Below are positions 35,683-45,083 of a stretch of 64,000 nucleotides of DNA, piece after piece. The DNA comes from Oceanospirillaceae bacterium (GTDB taxonomy: Bacteria; Pseudomonadota; Gammaproteobacteria; Pseudomonadales; Oceanobacteraceae). The number at the start of each line of letters is the position of its first letter. The first letter of the stretch is position 1. The stretch is from assembly GCA_024234265.1 (NCBI GenBank), contig JACKOM010000014.1:1-64000 (forward strand), in the 5' to 3' direction. The notes under the pieces are model-generated. The model did not search any database and was not told the DNA's origin. It saw only the letters and a program-made list of their open reading frames with translations. The translations under genes were made by a program, and so were the position numbers.

Positions 35683-36333
35683 ATGAATGATATTAAGCCA
35701 GTTATGCCTCTACGCATTATTGTGATGGTTAAAAAGCCTGTTGCGGGTTATGCCAAAACCCGTTTAATTCCGGCATTGGGTGAGGCAGGGGCTGCGGCTT
35801 TGGCTGAGCACATGCTGCAACAGCTTGTGCAGCAGCTTTTATTATTACAACAGGAAAAAATATCCCAACGTCCGCCGCTGCAAATTGAATTATGTGTATC
35901 GCCCGATGTAATGGATACCTACTGGCAGGTTTTCCGTGATAAGGGGCTGCAAGTACAACAGCAGGTGGATGGTGATTTAGGTGCACGCATGCAAGCGGCT
36001 GTAGAACGCGCCTTGGCAGAGGGTTACCCTGCGCTATTAATCGGCACTGATTGCCCAGCGCTGGATGTGCATTTATTAAGTCAGGCAGTTGATGCACTGC
36101 TGCAACAACAGACCGTGATTTGCCCAACCTTTGATGGCGGATATGCATTATTGGGTTTGCCGTCTGCATGTGATGCCGTATTTAACAACATGCCGTGGAG
36201 CACAGCAGAGGTTTATGGCCTGACGGTGCAGCGTTTAGCAGATTCAGGTTTGGTATTGCATCAGCTGCCCATGCAACATGATATTGATGAAGCGGCTGAT
36301 CTCGCATTTTTACCCGCAGGCTGGTTGAACTAA
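35683..36333 (+). CDS. rSAM/selenodomain-associated transferase 1 (DUF2064, TIGR04282 type)
   Basis: 216 residues. A nucleotide-sugar-transferase-like fold begins RIIVMVKKPVAGYAKTRLIP; LLIGTDCPALD is the family hallmark, then TFDGGYALLGL. It starts 9 bp after the oxidoreductase gene, so the two are one operon. A second in-frame ATG lies at 35704. Its stop codon is formed by the TA target bases plus the first base of a MITE. Likely partner of ArsS in a glycosylation pathway, though it lies 8 kb from it. Confidence 0.82.
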   Translation: MNDIKPVMPLRIIVMVKKPVAGYAKTRLIPALGEAGAAALAEHMLQQLVQQLLLLQQEKISQRPPLQIELCVSPDVMDTYWQVFRDKGLQVQQQVDGDLGARMQAAVERALAEGYPALLIGTDCPALDVHLLSQAVDALLQQQTVICPTFDGGYALLGLPSACDAVFNNMPWSTAEVYGLTVQRLADSGLVLHQLPMQHDIDEAADLAFLPAGWLN

Positions 36334-36597
36334 GGAACCTCTGAATAACTCCGTGCCCGCGTCGGCTTTGCGAAATAAATCAGATCAAGGCGCAGATTTG
36401 CAGGCATAATGGGTTACGTCAAAAAGCTGCAACACCGAGCTGGATTGTTTCGTAAAGCCCCTTCGGGCGCAGGCTGCCAGTCGATCTGGCTATGTTGGCG
36501 ATTTTGAAAAGGACTCGTCATTTCCTGCAATCGCCGCCTTGCCAATCTCAACTGGCAGCACATGCGCGACGCTGTGCAGAGTTATTCAGAGGTTCCC
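36333..36597. mobile_element. MITE-like element, family A copy 2 (265 bp)
   Basis: Same length, orientation and inverted ends as 14560-14824, with TA on both flanks. It begins within the stop codon of the upstream transferase gene. Confidence 0.85.
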
Positions 36598-36631
36598 TAA
36601 TAAAAATCAGGCAATAAAGACAGTTTGCAAT

Positions 36632-36674
36632 AAAAAAGCCCCGCATAATTTTAACTATTATGCGGGGCTTTTTT
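36632..36674. terminator. Bidirectional Rho-independent terminator
   Basis: A perfect 18-bp inverted repeat (AAAAAAGCCCCGCATAAT and its complement) with a 7-nt loop, giving a U tract in both directions. It separates the plus-strand transferase and MITE from convergent rnb. Confidence 0.92.
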
Positions 36675-36700
36675 ATTATTTATGTATTGCAGTGAATTTA

Positions 36701-38623
36701 TCAGGCCAGTTCAAAATTAATTTTTCGCTGGTTGATATCCACCTGGCTGACTCTGACATTCACTTCCTGCTCAAGGCAGAAGGCCTGCTGCTCATTGGCG
36801 AGTGTCATATAGAGCGGGTCAAAACTGAAACGGGGTTCGGTTTTGCGTAAATCCACCATGCCTTCAATGCCGCTGGCGTCGAGCTGCACAATAATGCCCG
36901 ATGGGTTAACACCCACAATTTTACCCAGCAGGGTTTCACCGCTTTTATGTTGCAGCACTTCGCATTTAAACCAGCTTTCCACCAGATTATTCGCCTGACG
37001 GGCAATCAGCTGATTTGCCTGTAACGTGCTGACTAAAGTTTCATCCACCTGGGGCATTACACCTTTGCCGATATGGGCTTTGATAATGCGGTGCACACAT
37101 AAATCGTGGTATTTGCGGATAGGCGAAGTGAAAGTGGTATAACCTTCAAAACCCATGCCCGCATGGGGGGCCTGGGTCAGGCTGATTTCACTGCGTTCCA
37201 GCATGCGCAGCATAATGCGTTTGAGGGGTTTATCGCTGTTATGTGCTGCTACAGCATTAATTAACTGACGGAAACCTTCCGCGCTGGCGATATCCGTTTG
37301 CAGGGCAATTTGTTGCTCTTCGAGAATACGTTTTACGTCTTCGTGTTTTTCGCTGCGCAGGCCATTATGGCGGATAAATAAACCTTTGCCCTGCTGTGTC
37401 ATAAAACGTGTGCTGGCTAAGTTGGTGGCCAGCATACATTCTTCCACCACTTTCTGGGCGGCATTACGCGGGCATTTAATGCTGTCGTAACCTTTGCCGT
37501 TTTCATCCAGCACAAAACGGTAATCGGGGCGCTCATCCATCACGAGGTTATGCTGCTGGCGATATTTATTCAGGGCCTGGCTGGCGCTGTATAACACGCT
37601 GACCGGTAATTGCAGGGCTTCACGCAGGGCGTTTTTATCGCCCTCAATAAAATCGCTGACCTGGTTGTAACTGAGTTTGCCGTGGGAGCTGATCACAGCT
37701 TCGCGGAAATTCACATCGCTCACAGCGCCGTTATTGTCAATGTGCATATCTACTACCATGCACAAACGTTTTTTGCCCGGCACTAAACTGCACAGGCCAT
37801 TGGCGATGGCTTCCGGCAACATGGGCAACGGGCCGTCAGGGAAATAAACACTGTTGGCGCGTTGTTTGGCGGCGTTATCCAGGGCGCTGCCTTCGGCAAT
37901 TAATGCGGCCGGGTCGGCAATCGCTACGTGCAGAATAAAACCTTCGGCGCTGCGTTCTGCGTAGAGCGCATCGTCCATATCCTGGGTGCTTTCACCGTCA
38001 ATGGTTACAAAGGGTAATTCACTTAAATCTTCACGGTCTGCGGCAATGGCGGCGACTTTTTCTTCGTTTAAACCGGCCAGTTCAGCAAGGGCCGCTTCCG
38101 GGAAGGTTTCACTTAAACCAAAACGGGTAATGCCATAACGGCGCTCGAAACCTTTTTGCGCAATATTGCCGAGCAGCTGAATAACTTTGCCCTGGGGTTT
38201 GCCACTCGGGAAAGGGTGACGGGTGATTTCAATTTCTACCCAGTCGTTATCCACGGCTTCGAGGTTGGCCTCCGGCGGGATATACACCCAGTGGTTCATG
38301 CTGGGCATATCGGGTTCGACGAAGGTCGCGTTGCCGCGTTTGATAAAACGCCCGAACAGGGTTTTTAAATCGGAGCGCATCAGTTTATCAATGGCCGCCT
38401 GGGTTTTGCCTTTGGGTTCAGTGGTGTCGGTAAATTCCACCAGATCACCGGGAAATACCTTGGCCATTTCATCCGGTGGCAGGAAAAACTGCTCGCCACT
38501 GTCTTGCACTACAAAACCAAACTTACCGTTGCTGCCCCGTACGGTGCCACTTAATACCGGGGTGGTGCTTTTGAGTTGGGACTTGAGTTCTTTGAGCTGG
38601 GCGAGGGCGTCTAAATTCAGCAT
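36701..38623 (-). CDS. rnb: Exoribonuclease II (RNB family)
   Basis: 640 residues, close to RNase II length and shorter than RNase R. It degrades RNA 3' to 5' processively. Cold-shock-like domains occupy about 20-170. The RNB catalytic region contains the metal-binding aspartates in TIDGESTQDMDDALYAE near residue 205, and a C-terminal S1 domain begins around GETLLGKIVGVNPSG. Monocistronic with a strong terminator behind it. Confidence 0.9.
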   Translation of the reverse strand: MLNLDALAQLKELKSQLKSTTPVLSGTVRGSNGKFGFVVQDSGEQFFLPPDEMAKVFPGDLVEFTDTTEPKGKTQAAIDKLMRSDLKTLFGRFIKRGNATFVEPDMPSMNHWVYIPPEANLEAVDNDWVEIEITRHPFPSGKPQGKVIQLLGNIAQKGFERRYGITRFGLSETFPEAALAELAGLNEEKVAAIAADREDLSELPFVTIDGESTQDMDDALYAERSAEGFILHVAIADPAALIAEGSALDNAAKQRANSVYFPDGPLPMLPEAIANGLCSLVPGKKRLCMVVDMHIDNNGAVSDVNFREAVISSHGKLSYNQVSDFIEGDKNALREALQLPVSVLYSASQALNKYRQQHNLVMDERPDYRFVLDENGKGYDSIKCPRNAAQKVVEECMLATNLASTRFMTQQGKGLFIRHNGLRSEKHEDVKRILEEQQIALQTDIASAEGFRQLINAVAAHNSDKPLKRIMLRMLERSEISLTQAPHAGMGFEGYTTFTSPIRKYHDLCVHRIIKAHIGKGVMPQVDETLVSTLQANQLIARQANNLVESWFKCEVLQHKSGETLLGKIVGVNPSGIIVQLDASGIEGMVDLRKTEPRFSFDPLYMTLANEQQAFCLEQEVNVRVSQVDINQRKINFELA

Positions 38624-38709
38624 AGGTCTTTGCAGGGGCCTGAAAAACGGACCGGCATCTTACCATGGGAATGGGGATGTGTCTGTTACTGTCCAGTCAC
38701 CCGGACCTG

Positions 38710-40425
38710 TCACGGGGTGGTGGCAGGCACGGGCAATACCAGCAGTTGCATGGGGATCAGGCCACCTAAGCTGTCGCTGACATCCGTGTAGTTGCCACTG
38801 GCATCCAGCAGCTGGGTAGTCGTGAGGTAACCGGTGCGCGGGTAACCGGTGAAAATCAGCTGGCCGTTGTTGAGCAGCCAGATGGTATCGAAGTTAAAAA
38901 TCCAGTTATCCAGATCGTAGGGCAGCAGGGTGTAGGCGGAGGATTTGCGGCTGTGGTCGATGCCGTAAATCCGTGGCCAGCCTGCGGCGTCATAACCTAT
39001 GCATACAAATTGCCCGTTAAGATCCTGCAGGCGGCGCAGGCTGCGGTAGTCCGAGCCTAAACCGGGCACGGACGGCATGGGATTTTGCACCGGGGTTTCC
39101 GGGTCTTTGCGCGGGAATAACTCTAAGGTTTCGCAGCGTTTGCTGGCCAGATAACCATTGGCATAACTGTAGGGGCCGATGGCGGTGCTGTTTTGTGACA
39201 TACGCAGGCTGCTGACTTTCTGGCTGTAACCTGAATAGGCCATGCGCGTGAGGTTGCCGTTGCAATTGAAAATCAGCTTATTGATGCCCCGTTCGGTGAC
39301 TTCAAAAATACTGCTGCTGCCATCGCTGTCGTTGGCCACCAGCAGGGTGCTGTTGGGCAGATATAAACGGGTGCTGACCCGCCCGGTAACTTCATCACAA
39401 CCGCTGATCAGCACCCGGTAGGCATCATCCCCCGCATCCAGATTGCGGTAAATCAACACCCCGGCACGGGATGCGGCAAACTGGCCCAGCCCAGGCCTGT
39501 CACCTGCGGCGGAGATTTTATCCAGGGTATAGGCACCTGCTTCGGAAACCCGCATACGGTAAAGGGCTGTGGGGATCACTTTTTCCGCGTCCGTACTTGT
39601 GGTGCTGGTGCTGGTGCTGCTGGTTGTTGTGTCTGTACTGCTGGTTGAGGCAGTGGTGGTTGTGGTTGTCGTCGATGTGCTGCCCGTGCCGGAATCCGCC
39701 GTAGTATCACTGCCATCGGATATGGGGTTCACATGGTCAACCGGTTCAGGGCCGTCATCCACTATGCCGTCTGGGTACTGGGCGAGCAGGTCGTAATCCA
39801 CATCCAGTACGTAGAGTTCATCGGTATCGTTAAAACGGTTATCCGGCGGGAAATAATCACGCATCTGCGAGCCCTGGGGTAACTCCCCTGAATTGCCGGT
39901 GGGGTTCAGGCCGAGGGGGGCGCTGTAGGCGGTGCCGGTTTCAAGGTCGATCAACAAATTAAAATTGTTATTGCTGTCGTCCTTATCCAGATCACGGTAG
40001 GTCAGGGCCAGCAGCCAGTACTGATCATTGAGGCGCATTAAATCCTGTGGAATCACCTGGGCCTGGGCGAGGTAACTTAAATTGCCGGTGAGGTCCAGGG
40101 CTGCGCCGTCCGTGCCGGTTAACTCCACAGGGATAAGTTTATCCACGTCATCGGTTACCAGCGGGTCGGCGGCTTCCAGCTGATACAGCTGCTGGGTGTA
40201 ATACAAACTGAGGGGGTCAGAGCTGGCGGTGCTGAGGGGCTGGCGGCCCAGCATTAAACTCGTGCTGCGGGTATTGATATTGAGGGTGGTCACGGGTGCC
40301 ACCGGCAATTGTGGTAAGCTTGCCGGCTCCGCTGTGGGGTAGGGCACGGGATCACCGGCGCCGGCACCTACGCAGCCATGCAGGCAAAAAATCAGGCCAA
40401 ACAACAGGTACTTAATATTATCCAT
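38710..40425 (-). CDS. Hypothetical lipoprotein with Ser/Thr-rich linker
   Basis: 571 residues from the ATG at 40425. Type II signal peptide MDNIKYLLFGLIFCLHGC ends in an LHGC lipobox. A run of about 35 residues made almost only of Ser and Thr lies near residue 260, between an N-terminal and a C-terminal domain. Such linkers are common in secreted proteins of polysaccharide-degrading gammaproteobacteria. The C-terminal part has repeated short beta-like stretches (VLISG, LLVANDSDG) suggesting a propeller-like or beta-rich domain. No family recognised. Divergent from moeB. Confidence 0.65.
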   Translation of the reverse strand: MDNIKYLLFGLIFCLHGCVGAGAGDPVPYPTAEPASLPQLPVAPVTTLNINTRSTSLMLGRQPLSTASSDPLSLYYTQQLYQLEAADPLVTDDVDKLIPVELTGTDGAALDLTGNLSYLAQAQVIPQDLMRLNDQYWLLALTYRDLDKDDSNNNFNLLIDLETGTAYSAPLGLNPTGNSGELPQGSQMRDYFPPDNRFNDTDELYVLDVDYDLLAQYPDGIVDDGPEPVDHVNPISDGSDTTADSGTGSTSTTTTTTTASTSSTDTTTSSTSTSTTSTDAEKVIPTALYRMRVSEAGAYTLDKISAAGDRPGLGQFAASRAGVLIYRNLDAGDDAYRVLISGCDEVTGRVSTRLYLPNSTLLVANDSDGSSSIFEVTERGINKLIFNCNGNLTRMAYSGYSQKVSSLRMSQNSTAIGPYSYANGYLASKRCETLELFPRKDPETPVQNPMPSVPGLGSDYRSLRRLQDLNGQFVCIGYDAAGWPRIYGIDHSRKSSAYTLLPYDLDNWIFNFDTIWLLNNGQLIFTGYPRTGYLTTTQLLDASGNYTDVSDSLGGLIPMQLLVLPVPATTP

Positions 40426-40482
40426 GGCACAATCCATCGCCTGTGATAAAAGGTTATCGGCCGCCGACACTGAGAATTAAAT

Positions 40483-41235
40483 ATGCAGGATGAAGAACTG
40501 CTGCGTTACAGCCGCCACATATTGATTAACGAACTCGATTACGCAGGCCAGGAGCGCCTTTGCCAGGCTCATGTGCTGATTATGGGCTTGGGTGGTTTGG
40601 GTTCTCCGGCAGCCATGTACCTTGCCGCCGCCGGGGTTGGCACACTCACCCTGGTGGATTTCGACAAAGTCGAAATTTCCAACCTGCAGCGTCAGGTTAT
40701 CCATGGTGAAAACACCCTCGGCCTGCCCAAGGTGGAATCCGCAAAACAACGCATAGGGCAACTCAACAGCGCCTGTGATGTGCGTGCGCTTAACCGTGTG
40801 CTGGAAGAAAACGAACTGGCGGCACTGGTGGCTGATGCGGATTTAGTGCTGGATTGCACGGATAATTTCCCGACCCGTTTTATGATCAATCAGGTTTGCC
40901 TGCGGGCGGGTAAACCATTGGTGATTGGCGCGGCAATTCGCTGGGAGGGGCAATTAATGGTGGTGGACCCTGCCAAACCTGAACTGGGTTGTTACCAGTG
41001 TGTTTACCCTGAGGTGAATGAAGAGCAATTAACCTGCGCCGAAGCGGGTATTGTCGGCCCCGTGGTGGGCATTATCGGCACCCAGCAGGCCCTGCTGGCA
41101 ATCCGTATGTTAACCGGCGCCGGCGGCAGCGCCGCAGGCAGCCTGACATTATTCGACGGGCTTAATGGTGAATGGCGCAAAATGAAATTACGTCAGAATA
41201 AAAAATGCCCCGTTTGTGCGCAGGCTGCACATTAA
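40483..41235 (+). CDS. moeB: Molybdopterin-synthase adenylyltransferase (MoeB/ThiF family)
   Basis: 250 residues. Activates a small sulfur carrier by C-terminal adenylation. The ATP-binding GLGGLGSPAAMYLAAAGVG is near residue 35, with the catalytic Arg/Asp regions (NLQRQ, DCTDNFPTRF). Zinc cysteine pairs are CYQC and CPVC. MoeB versus ThiF cannot be settled from sequence alone, but the length and terminal CPVC favour MoeB. Confidence 0.85.
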   Translation: MQDEELLRYSRHILINELDYAGQERLCQAHVLIMGLGGLGSPAAMYLAAAGVGTLTLVDFDKVEISNLQRQVIHGENTLGLPKVESAKQRIGQLNSACDVRALNRVLEENELAALVADADLVLDCTDNFPTRFMINQVCLRAGKPLVIGAAIRWEGQLMVVDPAKPELGCYQCVYPEVNEEQLTCAEAGIVGPVVGIIGTQQALLAIRMLTGAGGSAAGSLTLFDGLNGEWRKMKLRQNKKCPVCAQAAH

Positions 41236-41348
41236 TAACGCAAAAAGAATCCGCATAAAAAATAGGATTTAAAAAAGCTGCGATTAACGGGGATTTTCTG
41301 GCATATTACGCCCCGCCCCAAAGTCAGTAGCAAATAGTGGAGAAGAGC

Positions 41349-41981
41349 ATGCCAACCCTCAATGACCTGCTGGAAAATAACCGCCGCTGGGCTGATAAAA
41401 TCAACCAGGAATCCCCGGATTATTTCCCAACCTTAGCCAAACAACAGGCCCCTGAATTTTTGTGGATTGGATGCTCCGATAGCCGCGTACCTGCCAACGA
41501 TATCGTGGGGCTGTTACCGGGTGAGGTATTTGTACACCGTAACGTTGCCAACATGGTGGTGCACACTGATATGAACTTATTATCTGTGCTGCAATTTGCC
41601 GTGGATGTGCTCAAGGTGAAACACATTATCGTGGTGGGGCACTATGGTTGCGGTGGTGTAAAAGCCGCCATGGGTAATGAAAAACTCGGCCTGATCGATA
41701 ACTGGATTCTGGAAATCCGTGACCTGTATTATTCCAAATCCAAAATGTTTAAGGGCCTGAATTCTGACGAAGAAAAACACGATTTATTGTGTGAGCTGAA
41801 CGTAGTGAAACAGGTTTCCAACCTGTGCCACACCACTATCATTCAGGATGCCTGGGACCGTGGCCAAACCGTTGCGGTACACGGCTGGGTATATGGCCTT
41901 AAAGATGGCCGCGTGAAAAACCTCAACGTGACAGTTAACGATAAAAACCAGATTTCAGAATTTTACCGTCTGGAAGATTAA
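41349..41981 (+). CDS. can: Beta-class carbonic anhydrase
   Basis: 210 residues from the ATG at 41349, with GGAG upstream; a GTG four codons earlier overlaps that ribosome site. Interconverts CO2 and bicarbonate. Zinc ligands lie in the CSDSRVP motif (Cys, with the Asp-Arg dyad) and in HYGCGG (His and Cys). Gene ends at a strong terminator. Confidence 0.95.
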   Translation: MPTLNDLLENNRRWADKINQESPDYFPTLAKQQAPEFLWIGCSDSRVPANDIVGLLPGEVFVHRNVANMVVHTDMNLLSVLQFAVDVLKVKHIIVVGHYGCGGVKAAMGNEKLGLIDNWILEIRDLYYSKSKMFKGLNSDEEKHDLLCELNVVKQVSNLCHTTIIQDAWDRGQTVAVHGWVYGLKDGRVKNLNVTVNDKNQISEFYRLED

Positions 41982-42011
41982 ACGACAGTGGCTTAATTAA
42001 ACCCATAGATC

Positions 42012-42047
42012 AAAAACCCCGTTGAGTGCAAATTCAACGGGGTTTTT
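42012..42047. terminator. Bidirectional terminator between can and ubiT
   Basis: A 14-bp perfect stem AAAAACCCCGTTGA / TCAACGGGGTTTTT with a 7-nt loop and T-rich flanks serves both convergent genes. Confidence 0.92.
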
Positions 42048-42052
42048 GTTTT

Positions 42053-42484
42053 TCAGGGCTTCATTAATGCCGCTGGCAGTTGGCCAAGCACATGCCGGGC
42101 CGGTGGCCAGATTTTATTGTCCAGGGTGTTTTTAATATGGTGGGCCAGATCTGTGTTGCCGCTGATCACCAGTTCCCGCTGAAAAAATAACGTGTCCGGA
42201 TCGGTTTTCCCTAACAGAATTTCCCGTGCAGCACGCAGGCTTAACGCTATGCTGGCATCACCTGTGCCCCGGTAGCGAATCTGCAATTGTTGCCGGGCAT
42301 TGAGGCTCAGGGACAGGTTTAAATCCAGCTCTGCAATTTTAAGTGTGATCCAGCGCCCCTGCATAAAATCCAGTTCACCTGCCGTATTTTCATCGCGGAA
42401 CAGCACATTAAAAAGTGCCTGTGCCAGCCATTGCTGTGGCCACAGCGGCCCATGGCGTAAACATTTACCAATGATCTGTAACAT
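42053..42484 (-). CDS. ubiT: SCP2-domain lipid carrier UbiT
   Basis: 143 residues of the SCP2 sterol-carrier fold, similar in length to E. coli YhbT/UbiT. UbiT is the accessory factor of the oxygen-independent ubiquinone pathway and is thought to hold the prenyl intermediates. It is divergent from ubiU-ubiV across 120 bp that contains an FNR-type box. Confidence 0.82.
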   Translation of the reverse strand: MLQIIGKCLRHGPLWPQQWLAQALFNVLFRDENTAGELDFMQGRWITLKIAELDLNLSLSLNARQQLQIRYRGTGDASIALSLRAAREILLGKTDPDTLFFQRELVISGNTDLAHHIKNTLDNKIWPPARHVLGQLPAALMKP

Positions 42485-42535
42485 GACTGCCCCCTATTTT
42501 TAGCCCCAGCATGTCAGGGCGTTGCAAAAATGCCG

Positions 42536-42549
42536 TTGATGATAATCAA
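42536..42549. promoter_or_regulatory. FNR/Anr-type box between ubiT and ubiU
   Basis: TTGATGATAATCAA is an exact match to the FNR consensus TTGAT-N4-ATCAA. It lies 55 bp before ubiU and 52 bp before ubiT, so it could serve both. It fits the known anaerobic role of these genes. Confidence 0.75.
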
Positions 42550-42604
42550 GGCCGGATTTTTATGGTTCCGTTAGCGTGCAGAAAATTTTTTGCAGGTAAC
42601 AGCC

Positions 42605-43603
42605 ATGGAGCTTGTATGTCCGGCGGGCAGCGTAAATGCCTTTAAAGCTGCGGTGGAGCAGGGCGCCGACGCGATTTATATCGGCTTTAACGACAGTACC
42701 AATGCACGTAATTTTTCCGGCCTGAATTTTAACGACAGCCGCGCGCGCTGGGCGCTGGATATGGCCCGTGAAAAAGGCGTGAAATTATACGTGGCCATCA
42801 ATACCTACGCCCAGGCCGCTAAATTTCAGCAATGGCAGCAGGCGGTGGACCAGGCTGCTGCCCTCGGTGCGCATGCGGTGATCATGGCGGATATTGGTTT
42901 ATTGGCCTATGCCGCCCAGCGTTACCCACAGATGCAACGGCATTTATCTGTGCAGGCCTCAGCCACCAGTGCCCAGGCCCTGGCATTTTATCAGCAGCAT
43001 ACCGGCATCCGCCGTGCTGTTATTCCGCGGGTATTATCCCTTGCGCAAATTCAGGCGTTATGTGCGCAATCCAGTGTGGGTATTGAAGTATTTGGCTTTG
43101 GCAGTTTATGCATCATGGCCGAAGGGCGCTGCCATATGTCGTCCTACGTGACCGGTGAATCCCCCAATATGCAGGGGGTGTGCAGCCCGGCTAAATTTGT
43201 ACACTGGCAGGAAAATGCCGACGGCAGTATGCACAGCCGTTTAAATGGTGAATTAATTGATTATTTCGCCCCCGGCGAAAATGCCGGTTACCCCACCTTG
43301 TGTAAAGGGCGTTTTGCGGTAGAAGACGACACCTACCACGCCTTTGAAGCCCCCACAAGTTTAAATACCCTGGAATTATTACCTGAATTACAGGCCGCAG
43401 GGGTGCAGGCTATTAAAATTGAAGGGCGCCAGCGCAGCCCGGCGTATGTGGCAAGTGTGGTCAGCGTGTGGCGTAAAGCCATCGACAGCCTGCAACATAA
43501 TCCGCAGCAGTTTAATGTATTACCCGCCTGGCAAAATAAATTAAGTGAATTATCCGAAGGTGCACAAACCACCTTTGGTGCCTATCACCGCAGCTGGCAA
43601 TAA
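42605..43603 (+). CDS. ubiU: O2-independent ubiquinone hydroxylase subunit UbiU (U32 family)
   Basis: 332 residues starting MELVCPAGSVNAFKAAVEQG at the ATG 42605. U32-family [4Fe-4S] protein; with UbiV it hydroxylates the ubiquinone ring without oxygen. Cluster cysteines are seen in FGSLCIMAEGRCHMSS, QGVCSP and TLCKGRF. Shorter than TrhP, matching YhbU. ubiV starts 5 bp after its stop. Confidence 0.9.
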   Translation: MELVCPAGSVNAFKAAVEQGADAIYIGFNDSTNARNFSGLNFNDSRARWALDMAREKGVKLYVAINTYAQAAKFQQWQQAVDQAAALGAHAVIMADIGLLAYAAQRYPQMQRHLSVQASATSAQALAFYQQHTGIRRAVIPRVLSLAQIQALCAQSSVGIEVFGFGSLCIMAEGRCHMSSYVTGESPNMQGVCSPAKFVHWQENADGSMHSRLNGELIDYFAPGENAGYPTLCKGRFAVEDDTYHAFEAPTSLNTLELLPELQAAGVQAIKIEGRQRSPAYVASVVSVWRKAIDSLQHNPQQFNVLPAWQNKLSELSEGAQTTFGAYHRSWQ

Positions 43604-43607
43604 ACTT

Positions 43608-44483
43608 ATGAAACTATCCGTAGGCCCCATTTTATATTTCTGGCCCAGGCAGCAAGTGCTGGATTTTTACGCCCAGGTGGCAGAAAGCAGTGCCGATATC
43701 ATTTATTTAGGTGAAACCGTCTGTGCCAAACGGCGCGAATTAAACTGGCGCGACTGGCTGGATTTAGCGCGGGATTTAGCCCAGATCAGCGGCAAACAAA
43801 TTGTCCTGTCGAGTCTCGCCTTAATTGAAGCCCAGTCCGATATTAAAACCCTGGAGAAATACTGCCAGCAGGAAGAATTTTGGTTAGAAGCTAACGATAT
43901 GGCCGCGGTGCAGCTGGCGGCGCAGCGCCAGTTACCCTTTGTGGCAGGCCCAGCGGTGAATATTTATAACCCCGCCACCCTCGCACTGTTACAACAACAG
44001 GGTTTAAAACGCTGGGTGATGCCGGTGGAATTAAGCGCAGAGCATTTAAACGCCATGCTCGCAAATTATCCGGGCACTATGCCGGAAACGGAAGTATTTG
44101 CCTGGGGGCATATGCCACTTGCCTATTCAGCACGCTGTTTTACCGCACGTCAGCAAAATTTACCCAAAGATAATTGCGGTTTTGCCTGCCTTGCGGATAA
44201 CACAGGTAAAGATGTAAACACCCAGGAAGGTAATACCCTGTTTAAAATAAACGGTATTCAAACCCTTTCCGGCCATTGTTATAACCTTTTGCCCCATTTG
44301 CAGCAGCTTCAGGGCCAGGGGGTGGATATTATCCGTATCAGCCCGGAAACCCCGGCGGGCACCCTCGCGGCGCTGGCCAATGTGCAGGCATTTTCGCAGC
44401 GCGGGCAATTTATTTTACGCGATGAAAAACAATGTGATGGTTATTGGTTTGGGCGTGAGGGCATGCAAATAGCGAATAGCTGA
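43608..44483 (+). CDS. ubiV: O2-independent ubiquinone hydroxylase subunit UbiV (U32 family)
   Basis: 291 residues from ATG 43608 (MKLSVGPILYFWPRQQVLDF). Partner of UbiU. Cysteines expected to bind the [4Fe-4S] cluster are in GETVCAKRRE, SARCFTARQ and NCGFAC. An upstream reading overlapping ubiU is not supported. The following 234 bp (44484-44717) show nothing recognisable. Confidence 0.9.
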   Translation: MKLSVGPILYFWPRQQVLDFYAQVAESSADIIYLGETVCAKRRELNWRDWLDLARDLAQISGKQIVLSSLALIEAQSDIKTLEKYCQQEEFWLEANDMAAVQLAAQRQLPFVAGPAVNIYNPATLALLQQQGLKRWVMPVELSAEHLNAMLANYPGTMPETEVFAWGHMPLAYSARCFTARQQNLPKDNCGFACLADNTGKDVNTQEGNTLFKINGIQTLSGHCYNLLPHLQQLQGQGVDIIRISPETPAGTLAALANVQAFSQRGQFILRDEKQCDGYWFGREGMQIANS

Positions 44484-44717
44484 CAGCTATGTTAGTCAGT
44501 TGCAGGGTATTTTATTTCAGCCGCGATAACATCGTTGGGTGGGCACAAAATGAACGCCTGAGGGCCTGTGTCCGGCGCAGACACGCCGCAACGCAAATGT
44601 CTGTTGAACCTGCGCATGTTAAAAACAAGGCTTAAAAGAAAAACGGGATTTATAAGTCGTGATTTACCCGTTCATCCGCAAGGGCATAAGAGCGAACAAC
44701 GTGAAGTGAAAAGCATG

Positions 44718-45083
44718 TCACTCCAGCGCAGGTTTCAGCGCAGTCATTTGCTGCAGATGGGCCGCCATTAATAACTGGTAATCCTGCAGCAGGGCGGCGC
44801 GGCTTTGCAGGCTGCCGGCGTAGGTGGCGGTATCCGGGTAGCGGTTTTCGCCGATGGCCACATAACTTTTGAGGTAATCCATGGCTTTATTCAGCAGTTT
44901 TGCCTGCTGTTGCAGGTTGCCGGCCTGTTCGCTGGCGGTGGTTTGCGGATAAGCCGTTTGCAGGTTTTTAATATCCAGTTTGTATTTGATCAGCATCAGC
45001 AGGGCGTCATTGTGATCCTCATGGGCCAGGGTATTGGCACACATGAAGGCCAGTAACAGCAGCAGGGTGCGCAGCTTAATCAT
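44718..45083 (-). CDS. Hypothetical exported protein
   Basis: 121 residues from the ATG at 45083. Signal peptide MIKLRTLLLLLAFMCANTLA then HEDHND; the rest is predicted helical (NLQQQAKLLNKAMDYLKSYV). Its start overlaps the stop of the DUF416 gene by 8 bp, so it is translated with it. No family recognised; probably periplasmic. Confidence 0.6.
   Translation of the reverse strand: MIKLRTLLLLLAFMCANTLAHEDHNDALLMLIKYKLDIKNLQTAYPQTTASEQAGNLQQQAKLLNKAMDYLKSYVAIGENRYPDTATYAGSLQSRAALLQDYQLLMAAHLQQMTALKPALE

Noticed and set aside
36539..36850. Frames starting inside family A elements (36539 and 46696)
   Set aside because: Both start with the same element-encoded residues. One runs antisense into rnb, the other is a false extension of the Coq4-like gene, which has its own AGGAGG and ATG.
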